Positions 6,936 through 6,964 of a stretch of DNA of 6,964 nucleotides are shown here, in pieces. The translations under genes and the position numbers were made by a program. Position 1 is the stretch's first letter. Each line of letters starts with the position of its first letter. The notes below the pieces were generated by a model. It had not been told where the DNA came from. It searched no databases and worked only from the letters and a program-made list of their open reading frames with translations. The stretch comes from Bacteroidales bacterium (lineage in GTDB: Bacteria; Bacteroidota; Bacteroidia; Bacteroidales; DTU049). The DNA is taken from NCBI GenBank assembly GCA_018056215.1, contig JAGPGB010000060.1, forward strand, positions 1 through 6,964, read 5' to 3'.

Positions 6936-6964
6936 TAGAATAAATATCATTATTTGTGAAAATT

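Noticed and set aside
6886..6964. Start of a divergent gene at the right edge
   Set aside because: The remaining 79 bp hold a promoter-like region and no convincing open reading frame, so nothing can be said about the neighbour.
1..6964. A new defence, mobile or biosynthetic system
   Set aside because: All seven genes belong to well-known housekeeping families with intact motifs, and no spacer is long enough to hide a further gene; the longest, 173 bp, is accounted for by hairpin, palindrome and promoter-like sites.

Overview
This AT-rich window (roughly 30% G+C by eye) reads as a piece of a Bacteroidota chromosome. Three things point there. The order purH-mreB-mreC-mreD is a familiar Bacteroidota cluster. 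The mrp product has the Bacteroidota form of its C-terminal half, where a proline-rich loop replaces the CPxC metal motif. The transcription unit starts have TAnnTTTG-type boxes and, except at mreB, no Shine-Dalgarno sequence. Strong AT bias, tight packing and short intergenic gaps would suit a small or host-associated genome, but the window alone cannot prove that. All seven genes look intact; no insertion sequence, phage gene, CRISPR array, tRNA or rRNA was seen.

Left half (plus strand, 59-3989): purH, encoding the bifunctional enzyme for the last two steps of IMP synthesis, is followed after 16 bp by mreB, and mreC and mreD follow at 3-bp gaps. This looks like one transcription unit. MreB (actin-like filament), MreC (periplasmic scaffold) and MreD (membrane protein) form the core of the Rod complex that directs lateral wall synthesis. 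The usual next genes, mrdA (PBP2) and rodA, are not here.

Right half (minus strand, 6885-4026): mrp (ApbC/NBP35-type P-loop ATPase) and a one-domain Nfu/NifU protein sit 11 bp apart and probably work together in iron-sulfur cluster delivery. A long imperfect hairpin covers the nfu stop codon and the spacer after it. Then comes murD, the Mur ligase adding the second amino acid of the peptidoglycan stem, which converges on mreD with 36 bp between the stop codons.

Two units therefore concern the cell wall (mreBCD, murD), with purine synthesis and Fe-S assembly on either side. I see no clearly undescribed system. The best leads are the murD product, whose substrate-site motifs look more like the L-glutamate-adding MurD2 type than classical MurD; the hairpin at the end of nfu; the break in the Rod cluster after mreD; and promoter-like boxes almost touching start codons.
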